64,000 bases of DNA from Candidatus Saccharimonadota bacterium. GTDB taxonomy: Bacteria > Patescibacteriota > Saccharimonadia > Saccharimonadales > Saccharimonadaceae. The stretch lies in NCBI GenBank assembly GCA_017404935.1, contig JAFRBI010000011.1, positions 1 to 64,000 on the forward strand, written 5' to 3'. The position numbers and the translations under genes are program-made. Within the stretch, counting starts at the first letter, position 1, and each line of letters opens with the position of its first letter. A model generated the notes under the pieces. That model searched no databases. It saw nothing but the letters and a program-made list of their open reading frames with translations, and was not told the origin of the DNA. Below, piece by piece: positions 32,175 to 39,973 of this stretch.

Positions 32175-32576
32175 ATGTCATTACAATCTACAGATCAAAT
32201 CGCTGACTTCATTTCACGCATTCGTAATGCTGTAATGGTAGGCAAGACTGAAATTCTCGTTCCTACCTCTAAGCTTAAGTTAGCCGTAGCCGAGATTTTA
32301 GTAAAAAATGGTTACCTCGCTTCTTGCGATGTAATTCCTGGTGAACCACGTGGAATGCTTCACGTAGTAATTAACGAACCAGGCACCGTAGCTAAAGTTT
32401 CTGAGATTACCAAGATTTCTAAGCCAGGCCGTAGAGTTTACTCTGCTGCCGCTGATCTTCCAACCGTCAAATCTGGTCGTGGTATGATTATCGTATCTAC
32501 TTCTAAAGGTTTGATGACGGGTAAGGATGCCAAGAAAAACCATCTTGGTGGCGAAATCTTGATTCGCGTGTGGTAA
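32175..32576 (+). CDS. rpsH: 30S ribosomal protein uS8
   Basis: 133 aa. It starts with TDQIADFISRIRNAVM and ends with the rRNA-binding STSKGLMTGKDAKKNHLGGEIL. It is the last gene of this operon: the usual next genes rplF-rplR-rpsE-rplO are 15 kb away, after rpoC. In E. coli S8 represses its operon, so it is a second candidate ligand for the L3 leader. Confidence 0.97.
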   Translation: MSLQSTDQIADFISRIRNAVMVGKTEILVPTSKLKLAVAEILVKNGYLASCDVIPGEPRGMLHVVINEPGTVAKVSEITKISKPGRRVYSAAADLPTVKSGRGMIIVSTSKGLMTGKDAKKNHLGGEILIRVW

Positions 32577-32582
32577 TTGTTT

Positions 32583-32662
32583 GGGCTTTTCTTTAGGAAA
32601 GAAAACCCCAGCAAAAGAAACCAGTATGAAAACAAAGTCAGGCACATGTCCTGACTTTGTTT
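32583..32662 (+). terminator. tandem terminator element after rpsH
   Basis: The first hairpin is GGG-TTTTCTTT/AAAGAAAA-CCC at 32583-32608. The linker CCAGCAAAAGAA follows. The second is CAAAGTCAGG-CACATGT-CCTGACTTTG with a T-run. It has the same design and partial sequence identity as the element after 5S rRNA (541-617). Confidence 0.8.
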
Positions 32663-32688
32663 TTGATTATGATTTCAGGGGTGCTATC

Positions 32689-32790
32689 TTGACAAAATTG
32701 TTATGGTATGATATAATAAAGGTAAGTTTGGCATTTTGGTTGCCAAAAGTTGTTTAAGGTGTGAGTTTTTACCAGATAAGGAGGGTGGAA
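32689..32790 (+). promoter_or_regulatory. consensus promoter and structured leader of a small membrane protein gene
   Basis: TTGACA (32689-32694), 17 bp, TATAAT (32712-32717) match consensus exactly. The ~67-nt leader has TTTGGC/GCCAAA and GGTAA/TTACC complementarities and ends in AAGGAGGGTGG, a near-perfect ribosome site. Confidence 0.65.
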
Positions 32791-33009
32791 ATGGACAGAG
32801 ATATCGAAAGACGCGTGAAAGAAATATCAGTGTATATTTTACAAATACTGATTACTGTAGTGTGCTTCCTTGGATATGGTTATAGTTGCACGGAAGTGTT
32901 TTGTAATGCTTATCCGGTTGCCAGCCGTTATATTCGAATAATTACAGTTTTTGTTATGACGGTCTATATTTGTATTGTGCGCAGACACAACCGTAGTAAA
33001 ATATGGTGA
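32791..33009 (+). CDS. small membrane protein of unknown function
   Basis: 72 aa from ATG 32791 (strong ribosome site; an upstream GTG is less likely). Two hydrophobic stretches are present: VYILQILITVVCFLGYGY and YIRIITVFVMTVYICIV. They flank a short loop with two cysteines, and the C-terminus is basic. I do not recognise it. With its consensus promoter, structured leader, excellent ribosome site and own terminator (33017-33047), it should be highly expressed. Confidence 0.6.
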   Translation: MDRDIERRVKEISVYILQILITVVCFLGYGYSCTEVFCNAYPVASRYIRIITVFVMTVYICIVRRHNRSKIW

Positions 33010-33016
33010 CTCACAT

Positions 33017-33047
33017 ACCTCTAAACTTAGGTTTAGGGGTATTTTTT
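33017..33047 (+). terminator. intrinsic terminator
   Basis: ACCTCTAAAC pairs with GTTTAGGGGT around TTAG, and ATTTTTT follows. Confidence 0.75.
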
Positions 33048-33082
33048 ATTATTCAGTAAGCTTAATCGTTTTTAATTTTAAT

Positions 33083-33131
33083 CATAAGCTAGGGGTGGGG
33101 GGTTGAAATTCTCGATAAGGTGTGATACAAG
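33083..33131 (+). promoter_or_regulatory. G-rich box plus extended -10 promoter, copy D (mazF-like gene)
   Basis: CATAAGCTAGGGGTGGGG, then TTGAAA (33103-33108), 17 bp ending TGTGA, then TACAAG (33126-33131). The start is predicted near 33138, leaving a 38-nt leader with AGGAAGGA before the gene. Confidence 0.6.
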
Positions 33132-33175
33132 ATTTTTACACAAAAATAATTAATTTTGGTGGGTAGGAAGGAATT

Positions 33176-33583
33176 ATGAATAAATTAGGTAAAAAAGATT
33201 TTAAAGGCTGGATTATAATCAAGGAGAAAATCCACTACGAACAGAAGCTTCAATTGTATAAGGAGGGAGAGATTTGGTGGTGCAAAATAGGTGAAAATGT
33301 AGGGAATGAAATATGTGGCAAAGGTAAAAAATTTATACGACCGGTTTTGGTGGCTCGCAAATTGAGTAAAACTAACTTTATTGGTGTACCATTGACATCG
33401 CAACCGCACAAAGGGACCTGGTATGTTGAATTTGATTTTAAAGGCAATAGAGAATATGCAGTTGTCGCACAAGTAGAAAATATGAGTGTATATAGAATGC
33501 ATCACAAATTTGGCGAAGTGCCTGAGTCGGACTACAATAAGGTGATAAATGGGTTACGTGAGCTTTTATTAAGAAAAAAATAG
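33176..33583 (+). CDS. MazF/PemK-like endoribonuclease toxin, no antitoxin gene adjacent
   Basis: 135 aa. The MazF/PemK beta-barrel core runs GEIWWCKIGENVGNEI, KKFIRPVLVARKL, GVPLTSQPHKGTW, then YAVVAQVENMSVYRM and the helix ESDYNKVINGLRELL. About 30 residues precede the core. Such toxins cut single-stranded RNA. No protein antitoxin gene lies on either side. Instead a small RNA gene faces its 3' end (33572-33638), and a G-rich promoter precedes it. A truncated paralogue with the same small-RNA arrangement is at 20048. Confidence 0.85.
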   Translation: MNKLGKKDFKGWIIIKEKIHYEQKLQLYKEGEIWWCKIGENVGNEICGKGKKFIRPVLVARKLSKTNFIGVPLTSQPHKGTWYVEFDFKGNREYAVVAQVENMSVYRMHHKFGEVPESDYNKVINGLRELLLRKK

Positions 33584-33638
33584 CCCCTAACCTTATGATT
33601 AGGGTGGGCGGGTATCCCCGAAAGTGTATCATTGATAC
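33572..33638 (-). ncRNA. convergent small RNA, copy 3
   Basis: TTGATT (33668-33673), 17 bp, TATAAT (33645-33650) on the minus strand. The ~66-nt RNA contains TGTATC-AAT-GATACA, CGGG-GATA-CCCG, a CCCACC linker and the terminator CCCTAATC-ATAA-GGTTAGGG followed by a T-run. The terminator abuts the stop codon of the mazF-like gene. Confidence 0.65.
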
Positions 33639-33699
33639 ATTTTCATTATACTGCATTTTGAGAATAAAATCAAGTAAAATGTGGTATAATATATAAGAT

Positions 33700-36033
33700 A
33701 TGGATAGATATGAACCGCTAAAAATTGAAGAAAAATGGCAAAAAATTTGGGAAGAAACAGAGGCCTTTAAAGTTTCTGAAGAAAAGGGCAAGCCTAAGAT
33801 GATGCTAGCCGAAATGTTCCCATATCCATCCGGCGCTGGGCTTCATGTAGGGCATGTTCGCAACTTTACCATTGTGGATGTTCTTACGCGGTTTTATCAG
33901 CAACAACGCTTAAATGTGATGCGTCCATTTGGCTATGATACTTTTGGGCTTCCAGCAGAGAACTATGCGATTAAAACTGGCACTGCTCCACAGGAAGTCA
34001 CCAAAACTAACATTGATAATTTTAGAAAACAGGCTAAAAAACTAGGTTTTGCGATTGATTGGTCGCGCGAAATTAACACCTCTTCACCTGAATACTACAA
34101 ATGGACCCAGTGGTGTTTTTTGCAACTTTATAAGAAAGGTTTGGCTTATCAAAAAGAATCTTATCAATGGTGGTGTCCAGAAGATAAAACCGTGCTTGCA
34201 AACGAGCAGGTAGAAAACGGTAAATGTTGGCGTTGTGGGCACGAAGTAGAAAAGAAAAAGATGAAACAGTGGTTCTTTAAAATCACTGAGTATGCAGATG
34301 AACTATTGGATGAAATTGATTCACTAGAGTGGCCAGATAAAATTAAAACCATGCAGAAAAATTGGATAGGCCGTTCGACAGGAGCAGAAATCGATTTTAA
34401 AACCGAAGACAATACCAAAATCACTGTATTTACTACTCGTCCAGATACGATTATGGGGGCGACTTTCTTGGTGTTAGCGCCAGAATATCCGGGACTTGAT
34501 TTTATCGTGGCGGATGACTGTAAGGATGCCGTGATGGACTACAAGGCCAAAGCTCTTAAAAAATCTGAGGTGGAGCGCCAAGAAAACAAGGAAAAAACAG
34601 GGGTATTTACAGGTAGTTATGCAATTAACCCAGCCACCAAAGAAAAAATTCCAATTTGGGTGGCGGATTATGTTTTGGCTGGCTATGGCACTGGTGCGAT
34701 TATGGCAGTGCCAGCGATGGATGAAAGAGACCACGAATTTGCCGAAAAATTTGATCTTCCAATCGTAGAGACCGAGCTTGTTGATAGAGACCTTTATGGT
34801 ACACCAAAAACTACCTATAAGATGCGTGATTGGTTGATTTCTCGTCAGCGCTATTGGGGTTGTCCAATTCCGATTGCTTATGATAAAGAAGGCAACCCTC
34901 ATCCAATTCCAGAAGACCAACTTCCGGTGATGATTCCAGAGGTAAAAGATTATCAACCAGATGATTCTGGACGTTCGGCGCTCGCTAAGGCTAAAGATTG
35001 GCTCAAAGTTACCATCGATGGTGAAGAAATGACTCGTGAAACTGATACTCTAGATGGCTACGCTTGCTCTTCTTGGTATCTTTGGCGCTATGCTTCTCCA
35101 CATGACAAAGATGCGGCCTGGGATAAAGAGGCAATTTCTTATTGGGAACCGGTAGATTATTACGTGGGTGCAGATCACGCAGTAGCACACCTTCTTTACA
35201 TTCGTTTTTGGTGTAAATTCTTTGCTGATCAGGGGTACTTGCCGTTTAGAGAGCCAATCAAAAGACTACTTTACAACGGGTATATTAACGCGCCAGATGG
35301 CAAGAAAATGAGTAAATCTAAGGGGAATGTGATTGACCCACTCGATGTGATTAATGATGGTTATGGGGCGGATACTTTGCGCACTTACGAGATGTTTATT
35401 GGGCCGTATGATTTAGATGCGGCGTGGGATCCACGGTCAGTTGGCGGTGTCTATCGCTTTCTCAATAGATGTTATAATTTGGTGAGCGCAAGAGATGTCT
35501 TTTCGAGACCGTCTTGCGACGACGGGAGCAAGAAGAGCGAAGTCTCGCCCGTAACGACGGGCCGAGACGAGCGTGTCGAGGAAAGATCATCTCTTGCGCT
35601 CCGACATAGGACCATCAAGAAGGTGACGGAGGATATTTACAAGTATAATTTCAATACGGCGGTGGCGGCGTTGATGGAGTATGTGAATGAACTTTATAAA
35701 TCTGGGGCGAGTAAAGAAGATTTGGTGGTTTTGGCGAAGCTTTTGAAGCCATTTGCTCCACATCTTGGTTCGGAAATGCTAGAGAGGCTAAATTCTGATG
35801 ACGAATGGCCGGTTTGGGACGAAAAATACCTCGTTTCTGACACTGTAACAGTAGTGGTGCAGATTAACGGTAAACTTCGAGCCAAATTAGAGATGGATGC
35901 TTCTGATTTGGAAGACGAGGAAAAGGTGATGGAAAAAGTTTTGGCAGACAAAAAAGTCCAAAAATACACCGAAAATGGCATCAAAAAGCAGATTTTTGTG
36001 AAAAAAGCCAAGCTGGTAAACTTAGTAGTATAA
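33700..36033 (+). CDS. leuS: leucyl-tRNA synthetase
   Basis: 777 aa class Ia synthetase. The HIGH motif is in PYPSGAGLHVGHVRNF, a zinc-type CPED..CWRCG insert follows, the CP1 editing domain includes TRPDTIMGATFLVLAPEY, and KMSKS appears as KMSKSKGNVIDP. Between LNRCYNLV and RTIKKVTEDIYKYNFNTA it carries about 40 extra or replaced residues, encoded by a palindromic DNA element (35484-35601). The start is 9 nt after TATAAT (33685-33690). It overlaps the next gene by one base. Confidence 0.97.
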   Translation: MDRYEPLKIEEKWQKIWEETEAFKVSEEKGKPKMMLAEMFPYPSGAGLHVGHVRNFTIVDVLTRFYQQQRLNVMRPFGYDTFGLPAENYAIKTGTAPQEVTKTNIDNFRKQAKKLGFAIDWSREINTSSPEYYKWTQWCFLQLYKKGLAYQKESYQWWCPEDKTVLANEQVENGKCWRCGHEVEKKKMKQWFFKITEYADELLDEIDSLEWPDKIKTMQKNWIGRSTGAEIDFKTEDNTKITVFTTRPDTIMGATFLVLAPEYPGLDFIVADDCKDAVMDYKAKALKKSEVERQENKEKTGVFTGSYAINPATKEKIPIWVADYVLAGYGTGAIMAVPAMDERDHEFAEKFDLPIVETELVDRDLYGTPKTTYKMRDWLISRQRYWGCPIPIAYDKEGNPHPIPEDQLPVMIPEVKDYQPDDSGRSALAKAKDWLKVTIDGEEMTRETDTLDGYACSSWYLWRYASPHDKDAAWDKEAISYWEPVDYYVGADHAVAHLLYIRFWCKFFADQGYLPFREPIKRLLYNGYINAPDGKKMSKSKGNVIDPLDVINDGYGADTLRTYEMFIGPYDLDAAWDPRSVGGVYRFLNRCYNLVSARDVFSRPSCDDGSKKSEVSPVTTGRDERVEERSSLALRHRTIKKVTEDIYKYNFNTAVAALMEYVNELYKSGASKEDLVVLAKLLKPFAPHLGSEMLERLNSDDEWPVWDEKYLVSDTVTVVVQINGKLRAKLEMDASDLEDEEKVMEKVLADKKVQKYTENGIKKQIFVKKAKLVNLVV
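35484..35601. repeat. palindromic element inserted in frame in leuS
   Basis: GAGCGCAAGAGATG (35484-35497) and CATCTCTTGCGCTC (35588-35601) are perfect inverted repeats, extended inward with mismatches. Inside are two more hairpins: CTTGC/GCAAG and GTCTCG-CCCGT/ACGGG-CGAGAC. The block is GC-rich against its surroundings and encodes a polar stretch (SRPSCDDGSKKSEVSPVTTG). It lies in a linker before the anticodon-binding domain, where a surface loop is tolerable. Confidence 0.75.
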
Positions 36034-36536
36034 TGGAAGTCGTTTTAGTTTTACACAATATTCGGTCTTGCTATAATGTGGGGGCGATTCTTCGTTCTGC
36101 GGAGGGTTTTGGGGTTTCATCTGTAATTTTGTCTGGTTATACGCCAAGACCACACGATAAAAACCTGTTGCCGCATCTTCGGGAAAAACTAGACAAAGAA
36201 ATTCACAAAACCGCACTTGGCGCAGAGGATATGCTGAAAACAGAGGTGGCGGAAGATTTGCAGGCGCTTCTATCAGACTTAAAATCTCAAAATTACCAAA
36301 TTGTAGGTTTAGAAAACAACATAAAACAAGACGTTTGTCAAATAAATGATCCTGGTTTGAGGAAAAAACTAGGTCAAAAAATCGTGCTGATTTTAGGCGA
36401 AGAGGTAAATGGCATCCCCGAAGAACTCTATGATTTAATTGACCTCTTTGTAGAAATACCGATGAAAGGGCAAAAAGAGTCGTTTAATGTGTCGGTAGCC
36501 GCTGGTATTGCGCTTTATGCTATAATGAATGTATGA
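36033..36536 (+). CDS. SpoU-family RNA 2'-O-methyltransferase
   Basis: 167 aa, SPOUT fold. It begins VVLVLHNIRSCYNVGAILRSAEGFG (motif 1). Motif 2 is IVLILGEEVNGIPEEL, and motif 3 is IPMKGQKESFNVSVAAGIALY, forming the SAM knot. Whether the target is tRNA (TrmH/TrmL type) or rRNA cannot be told. Its start overlaps the leuS stop; its end overlaps the glutaredoxin start. Confidence 0.88.
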   Translation: MEVVLVLHNIRSCYNVGAILRSAEGFGVSSVILSGYTPRPHDKNLLPHLREKLDKEIHKTALGAEDMLKTEVAEDLQALLSDLKSQNYQIVGLENNIKQDVCQINDPGLRKKLGQKIVLILGEEVNGIPEELYDLIDLFVEIPMKGQKESFNVSVAAGIALYAIMNV

Positions 36537-36733
36537 TTAAAATTTACACTACCCCAACTTGTGCCTATTGCCACGCGCTGATGGATTGGCTTGATGGAAT
36601 GGGCGTAAAATATAAAGAGGTGGATGCTACAAAACACCCGGAAATCTCAACAGTGCCGGTAACGGAAATCAATGGAGAGCGTATTGTGGGTTTTGACCGC
36701 CCAGCCATCAAGAAAGCTTTGAAAACCAAATAA
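36533..36733 (+). CDS. glutaredoxin-like protein
   Basis: 66 aa. Thioredoxin fold with the active site CAYC at residues 10-13, TVPVTEINGE holding the cis-proline, and GFDRPAIKKAL. It is shorter than most glutaredoxins. Likely reduces protein disulfides such as in ribonucleotide reductase. TATAAT lies 6 nt before the ATG, inside the upstream gene, so it can also be made from its own leaderless mRNA. Confidence 0.88.
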   Translation: MIKIYTTPTCAYCHALMDWLDGMGVKYKEVDATKHPEISTVPVTEINGERIVGFDRPAIKKALKTK

Positions 36734-36743
36734 AATACCCATC

Positions 36744-36802
36744 TTAGCATTTTTTCGCGCTTGCTCTATCAGTAATAGCGCTTCGCGCGAAGAAAATACT
36801 AA
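36744..36802. terminator. imperfect palindrome, probable terminator
   Basis: TTAG-ATTTTTTCGCGC pairs with GCGCGAAGAAAAT-CTAA, and an inner hairpin forms around AGCGCTTCGCG. It separates the glutaredoxin gene from the L32 promoter (TATAAT 36840-36845). Confidence 0.5.
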
Positions 36803-36876
36803 TCTGGGCACTTTATTTGATTTTCAAAATATTCTATGGTATAATGGTTTAAATTATATATTAAGTAAGGAGCAAA

Positions 36877-37053
36877 ATGCCTGAACCTAAAAAACAGAGT
36901 AGCCCAAGAAAGACGGGGCTTCGAAGAAGTCACCTCCGTCTCAAATTGGCTCGCAGAGTTAACAAGACATCTCCGGTAAAGGTCTTTGAAACCAAGAAAA
37001 AGACCCCAAACCTCAGAGTAAAAACCACTAAAACAGTTAAAAAGAAAGCGTAA
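36877..37053 (+). CDS. rpmF: 50S ribosomal protein bL32
   Basis: 58 aa. The start PEPKKQSSPRKTGLRRSH matches the L32 pattern of a P-K-R rich head and RRSH, followed by a basic tail. The CxxC pairs of zinc-binding L32 are absent. AAGGAG lies 5 nt upstream, and TATAAT 36840-36845 serves as -10. It lies 3 nt before nusB and is probably co-transcribed with it. Confidence 0.85.
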   Translation: MPEPKKQSSPRKTGLRRSHLRLKLARRVNKTSPVKVFETKKKTPNLRVKTTKTVKKKA

Positions 37054-37056
37054 TTT

Positions 37057-37614
37057 ATGGCAAGTAATCGACATTTAGGTAGAGTTATCGTCCTACAAAG
37101 CTTGTATGAATACGAGTGCAGGACTCTCGCAAAGGACCCAGAAGTCGATCTTGACGTAATCATTGCGAAAAATATTGAGCCATATGAAGGAACTTTGGGC
37201 GATACCGAGTTTGTTTATGATCTCACTCATAAGGTAGTAGATAATTTCGAAACTCTTGATACCGCGCTTGCCCCAATGGCGCCAGAATGGCCAATTTCGG
37301 CAATTTCGGCAATTGATCGCAATGTGCTTAGGATGGGACTATACGAACTTTCGGAGTGCCAAGATACGGTGCCACCGAAGGTCGCAATTAATGAAGCAGT
37401 AGAGCTAGCAAAGGCGTTTGGCTCCGATTCTTCATCTAGATTTGTGAATGGAGTACTCGGGACTGCCTTTAAAAAGCTCGGAATTGTAGTAGAAGAAGAT
37501 GAATCAAAACGGACCAAAAAGAAAGATACCAAGAAGGCCGACGAAGCCGAGCGGGGAACCGACGGGGCACAGGGCGCTGAAAGTGCCGGAAGCGCTGCCG
37601 ACGGAAACGATTAA
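37057..37614 (+). CDS. nusB: transcription antitermination protein NusB
   Basis: 185 aa. The all-helical NusB domain covers residues 1-145 ([57 protein letters not shown]). The last ~40 residues are a charged and alanine-rich tail. That tail is encoded by DNA that also encodes, in another frame, the start of the Nudix gene (116-nt overlap). NusB acts with NusA and S10 on rRNA transcription. Confidence 0.92.
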   Translation: MASNRHLGRVIVLQSLYEYECRTLAKDPEVDLDVIIAKNIEPYEGTLGDTEFVYDLTHKVVDNFETLDTALAPMAPEWPISAISAIDRNVLRMGLYELSECQDTVPPKVAINEAVELAKAFGSDSSSRFVNGVLGTAFKKLGIVVEEDESKRTKKKDTKKADEAERGTDGAQGAESAGSAADGND

Positions 37615-38107
37615 AGAATCGCCGCTTAGGAAGATTACCTCGGCTGTCTTTAGGAAAAAGACCGCAATTCAGGAGATTGTGCGCGAGCCGACCTCTGGTG
37701 GTATTGTTTTTCGCTTGACAGCTGATAAAAAAGATGTTGAAATATTATTGATTCAAGATTCTAAGGGGCGCTGGACGATTCCGAAAGGCCATATTGAGCC
37801 AGGTGAAACCGCTAAGATGACTGCGCGTCGTGAAATTGAAGAAGAAACCGGGCTTAAAAATTTTGACGTTTTAACTTGGCTTGGCAAGATTCATTTTAAA
37901 TATCGTCGGGCGGATAAGTTGGTCCTCATGACTACGCAGATTTATCTAGTGCAGGCCTTGGATGCTCGTGAAACGCCAACCGCTGAAAAATGGATGAAAG
38001 GCATCAAGTGGTTTACTTTTACTGATGCTCTTGATGTAATTGAATATGATGATATCGAAAAATTAATGTTAATCGCAAAGCGCAAAATTCGCGCAGGGGA
38101 ATTTTAA
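37499..38107 (+). CDS. Nudix hydrolase
   Basis: 202 aa if translation starts at ATG 37499 inside nusB; the first ~55 residues are low-complexity, and a later start (for example GTG near 37581) is possible. The Nudix box is [23 protein letters not shown] (GX5EX7REUXEEXGU). It hydrolyses a nucleoside diphosphate linked to another group, substrate unknown. It stands between nusB and rnc, 1 nt before rnc, so an RNA-related role is possible (inference). Confidence 0.88.
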   Translation: MNQNGPKRKIPRRPTKPSGEPTGHRALKVPEALPTETIKESPLRKITSAVFRKKTAIQEIVREPTSGGIVFRLTADKKDVEILLIQDSKGRWTIPKGHIEPGETAKMTARREIEEETGLKNFDVLTWLGKIHFKYRRADKLVLMTTQIYLVQALDARETPTAEKWMKGIKWFTFTDALDVIEYDDIEKLMLIAKRKIRAGEF

Positions 38108-38108
38108 A

Positions 38109-38864
38109 ATGCAAGAAAAGGTGAATACTACTCCTTACAAGGAATTTGCTAGGGAAAAGTTAGGGTTTGATTTTAATGATATTTCGCTTCTTGTGACAGC
38201 TTTGACGCATAGAAGCTACGTAAATGAGCACCGTTCGCTTGGGGTGGAACATAATGAGCGTTTGGAATACTTGGGTGATGCAGTTTTGGAACTAGTTTCT
38301 TCGGACTTTTTGTATCGCAGATACAACGAATCTGAGGGAATTATGACGGCGCTTCGTTCGGCTTTGGTTCGCACGGAATCTATCGGGGCGGCCGGAATTG
38401 AGCTTGGTTATGCGCCGCTAGTTCGTCTGTCAAAAGGCGAAAAACAGGGGTCTGAACGAGCTCGTGAAGTAATTATGGCAGATTGTTTTGAGGCGGTAAT
38501 TGGGGCGATTTATTTAGACCAAGGGTATGATACGGCTCGCGAGTTTATTGATAAACACATTCTGTCTAAAATTGACACGATTATAGAGGAAGGGACTTGG
38601 CGCGACCCAAAGTCTTACGTGCAAGAACTTTCGCAAAAAGTTGAAGGCGTGACGCCAACTTATCGAACTTTGCGTGAAGATGGCCCTGATCATGATAAAC
38701 ATTTTATGGTGGGAATGTACATAGATGGAGAATTGTTCTCATCTGGTGAAGGGCATTCTAAGCAAGATGCGCAAACTAACGCCGCCAAAGAGGGTGTTCG
38801 GAAATTCCGCAAAAAGCTCGGGCCGGAGATTGATGAGTTTAAGAAAAATATTACAGTAGAATAA
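38109..38864 (+). CDS. rnc: ribonuclease III
   Basis: 251 aa. The catalytic signature NERLEYLGDAVLELVSSDFLY lies near residue 45. A second acidic site is in ADCFEAVIGAIYLDQG. A C-terminal double-stranded-RNA-binding domain follows (SYVQELSQK to QDAQTNAAKEGVRK). It processes rRNA precursors and cuts RNA duplexes, and could act on the long hairpins and antisense pairs noted in this window (inference). Confidence 0.96.
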   Translation: MQEKVNTTPYKEFAREKLGFDFNDISLLVTALTHRSYVNEHRSLGVEHNERLEYLGDAVLELVSSDFLYRRYNESEGIMTALRSALVRTESIGAAGIELGYAPLVRLSKGEKQGSERAREVIMADCFEAVIGAIYLDQGYDTAREFIDKHILSKIDTIIEEGTWRDPKSYVQELSQKVEGVTPTYRTLREDGPDHDKHFMVGMYIDGELFSSGEGHSKQDAQTNAAKEGVRKFRKKLGPEIDEFKKNITVE

Positions 38865-38989
38865 AAAATCTGTAATATCTCGGAAGTTTCGCGTCGTGAT
38901 AATCTTCGATTATATCACGACGCTACACCTCTGCGCGTGCAAAATCGCAGATTTTGCACTTGATGTTCCTCGATATTACAGATTTTTTT
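38865..38989. terminator. three-way palindromic bidirectional terminator between rnc and rpsP
   Basis: The outer arms AAAATCTGTAATATC and GATATTACAGATTTT lie next to the two stop codons and end in A/T runs on both sides. Inside are GCGTCGTGATAATC-TTC-GATTATATCACGACGC and TGCAAAATC-GCA-GATTTTGCA. It ends both convergent genes. Confidence 0.75.
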
Positions 38990-39410
38990 ATTCAGCTGGA
39001 GCAGCTTCTTCAGCTGGGGTTTCTTCAACTGGTGCTTCAGCTGGAGCCTCGGCTTCGGCTGGTGCCTCTGCAGGTGCTTCAGCTGGAGCTTCTTCCTTTG
39101 GTTGGTTTTTGCGAAGCTTGTCTGCGTGCTTGGCAGCCTTGTTCTTCTTAGGGGCTTCTTTATACCATTTAGGAAGTTTGATTCCGTTTTTCTTGAGAAT
39201 CATTGCTACACGGCTACTAGGCTTAGCGCCATTTTTAAGATATTTTTCTACCAATTCTTTGTTGAGATTTAAAGCTTTGGTAGCTGGGTTGTAGTTGCCG
39301 ACCTCAGCCACAACGCGCCCAGAAAGAGGGTGACGCTGGGATTCTTGGACGACTATCCGGTACACTGGTAAGTGTGCGCGGCCATTACGCTGCATACGAA
39401 TCGCTAGCAT
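38988..39410 (-). CDS. rpsP: 30S ribosomal protein bS16 with Ala/Pro/Glu tail
   Basis: 140 aa. The S16 domain covers about residues 1-80 (IRMQRNGRAHLPVYRIVVQ, YNPATK, RVAMILKKNGI). The last ~45 residues are an AEAPAEAPAE-type tail. AAAGGAG precedes the ATG. It is convergent with rnc. Confidence 0.95.
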   Translation of the reverse strand: MLAIRMQRNGRAHLPVYRIVVQESQRHPLSGRVVAEVGNYNPATKALNLNKELVEKYLKNGAKPSSRVAMILKKNGIKLPKWYKEAPKKNKAAKHADKLRKNQPKEEAPAEAPAEAPAEAEAPAEAPVEETPAEEAAPAE

Positions 39411-39529
39411 ATTTTCTCCTTTAAAATTACTATTCTCTATATTTTAGCATATTTTTTTCAAAAATACAAGGTACAAAAGCATTTTGTGTGCTATAATAAA
39501 ACTATATAATTTAATAATTTGGAGAAAAT

Positions 39530-39973
39530 ATGGCTACTATTGACCAGCAATTCGTAGAATATATTGTAAAAACTCTAGTAAATAATCCAGACAAAGTATC
39601 AGTAGAGCGCAAAATTGATGAAAAGGGTGTGCTTCTCTCGCTTACGGTGGATCCAGAAGACGTAGGTCGCGTAATTGGTCGTCGTGGTGCGACTGCACAA
39701 TCTATTCGGGTACTACTTCGGGCTCTTGGCACCAAGCAAGATGCTCGTTACAATCTTAAAATCGTAAATACCGACGAAGAAGGTGCTGAACGTCCAGCTA
39801 GAAAAGCCGAGAAAGCTGAAGAGAAAGAAGTCGAAAAGGATGTAGAAGCTGTAGAAGAAGCCGAAGCTGTAGAAGAAGCTGATGAAGAGCTTGAGGAAGA
39901 AGAGCCAGAAACTTCTGAACTTGCTGAGAAAACTCGCGCAGAACTCGCCGACCTCGACGATCTTGACATATAA
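39530..39973 (+). CDS. khpA: KH-domain RNA-binding protein KhpA with acidic tail
   Basis: 147 aa. The KhpA/YlqC KH domain fills residues 1-80 (FVEYIVKTLVNNPDKVSV, VGRVIGRRGATAQSIRVLLRAL with the GxxG loop GRRG). A highly acidic tail of about 60 residues follows, absent from typical 76-aa KhpA. A GGAG ribosome site is present. The gene's stop codon is the first triplet of the hairpin element at 39971. Confidence 0.88.
   Translation: MATIDQQFVEYIVKTLVNNPDKVSVERKIDEKGVLLSLTVDPEDVGRVIGRRGATAQSIRVLLRALGTKQDARYNLKIVNTDEEGAERPARKAEKAEEKEVEKDVEAVEEAEAVEEADEELEEEEPETSELAEKTRAELADLDDLDI

Noticed and set aside
38988-39130. Short-period repeats in rpsP, rplX, rpsE and the 55362 gene as CRISPR or satellite DNA
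   Set aside because: They are codon-level repeats of Ala/Pro/Glu or Lys tails in frame, with no spacer structure.
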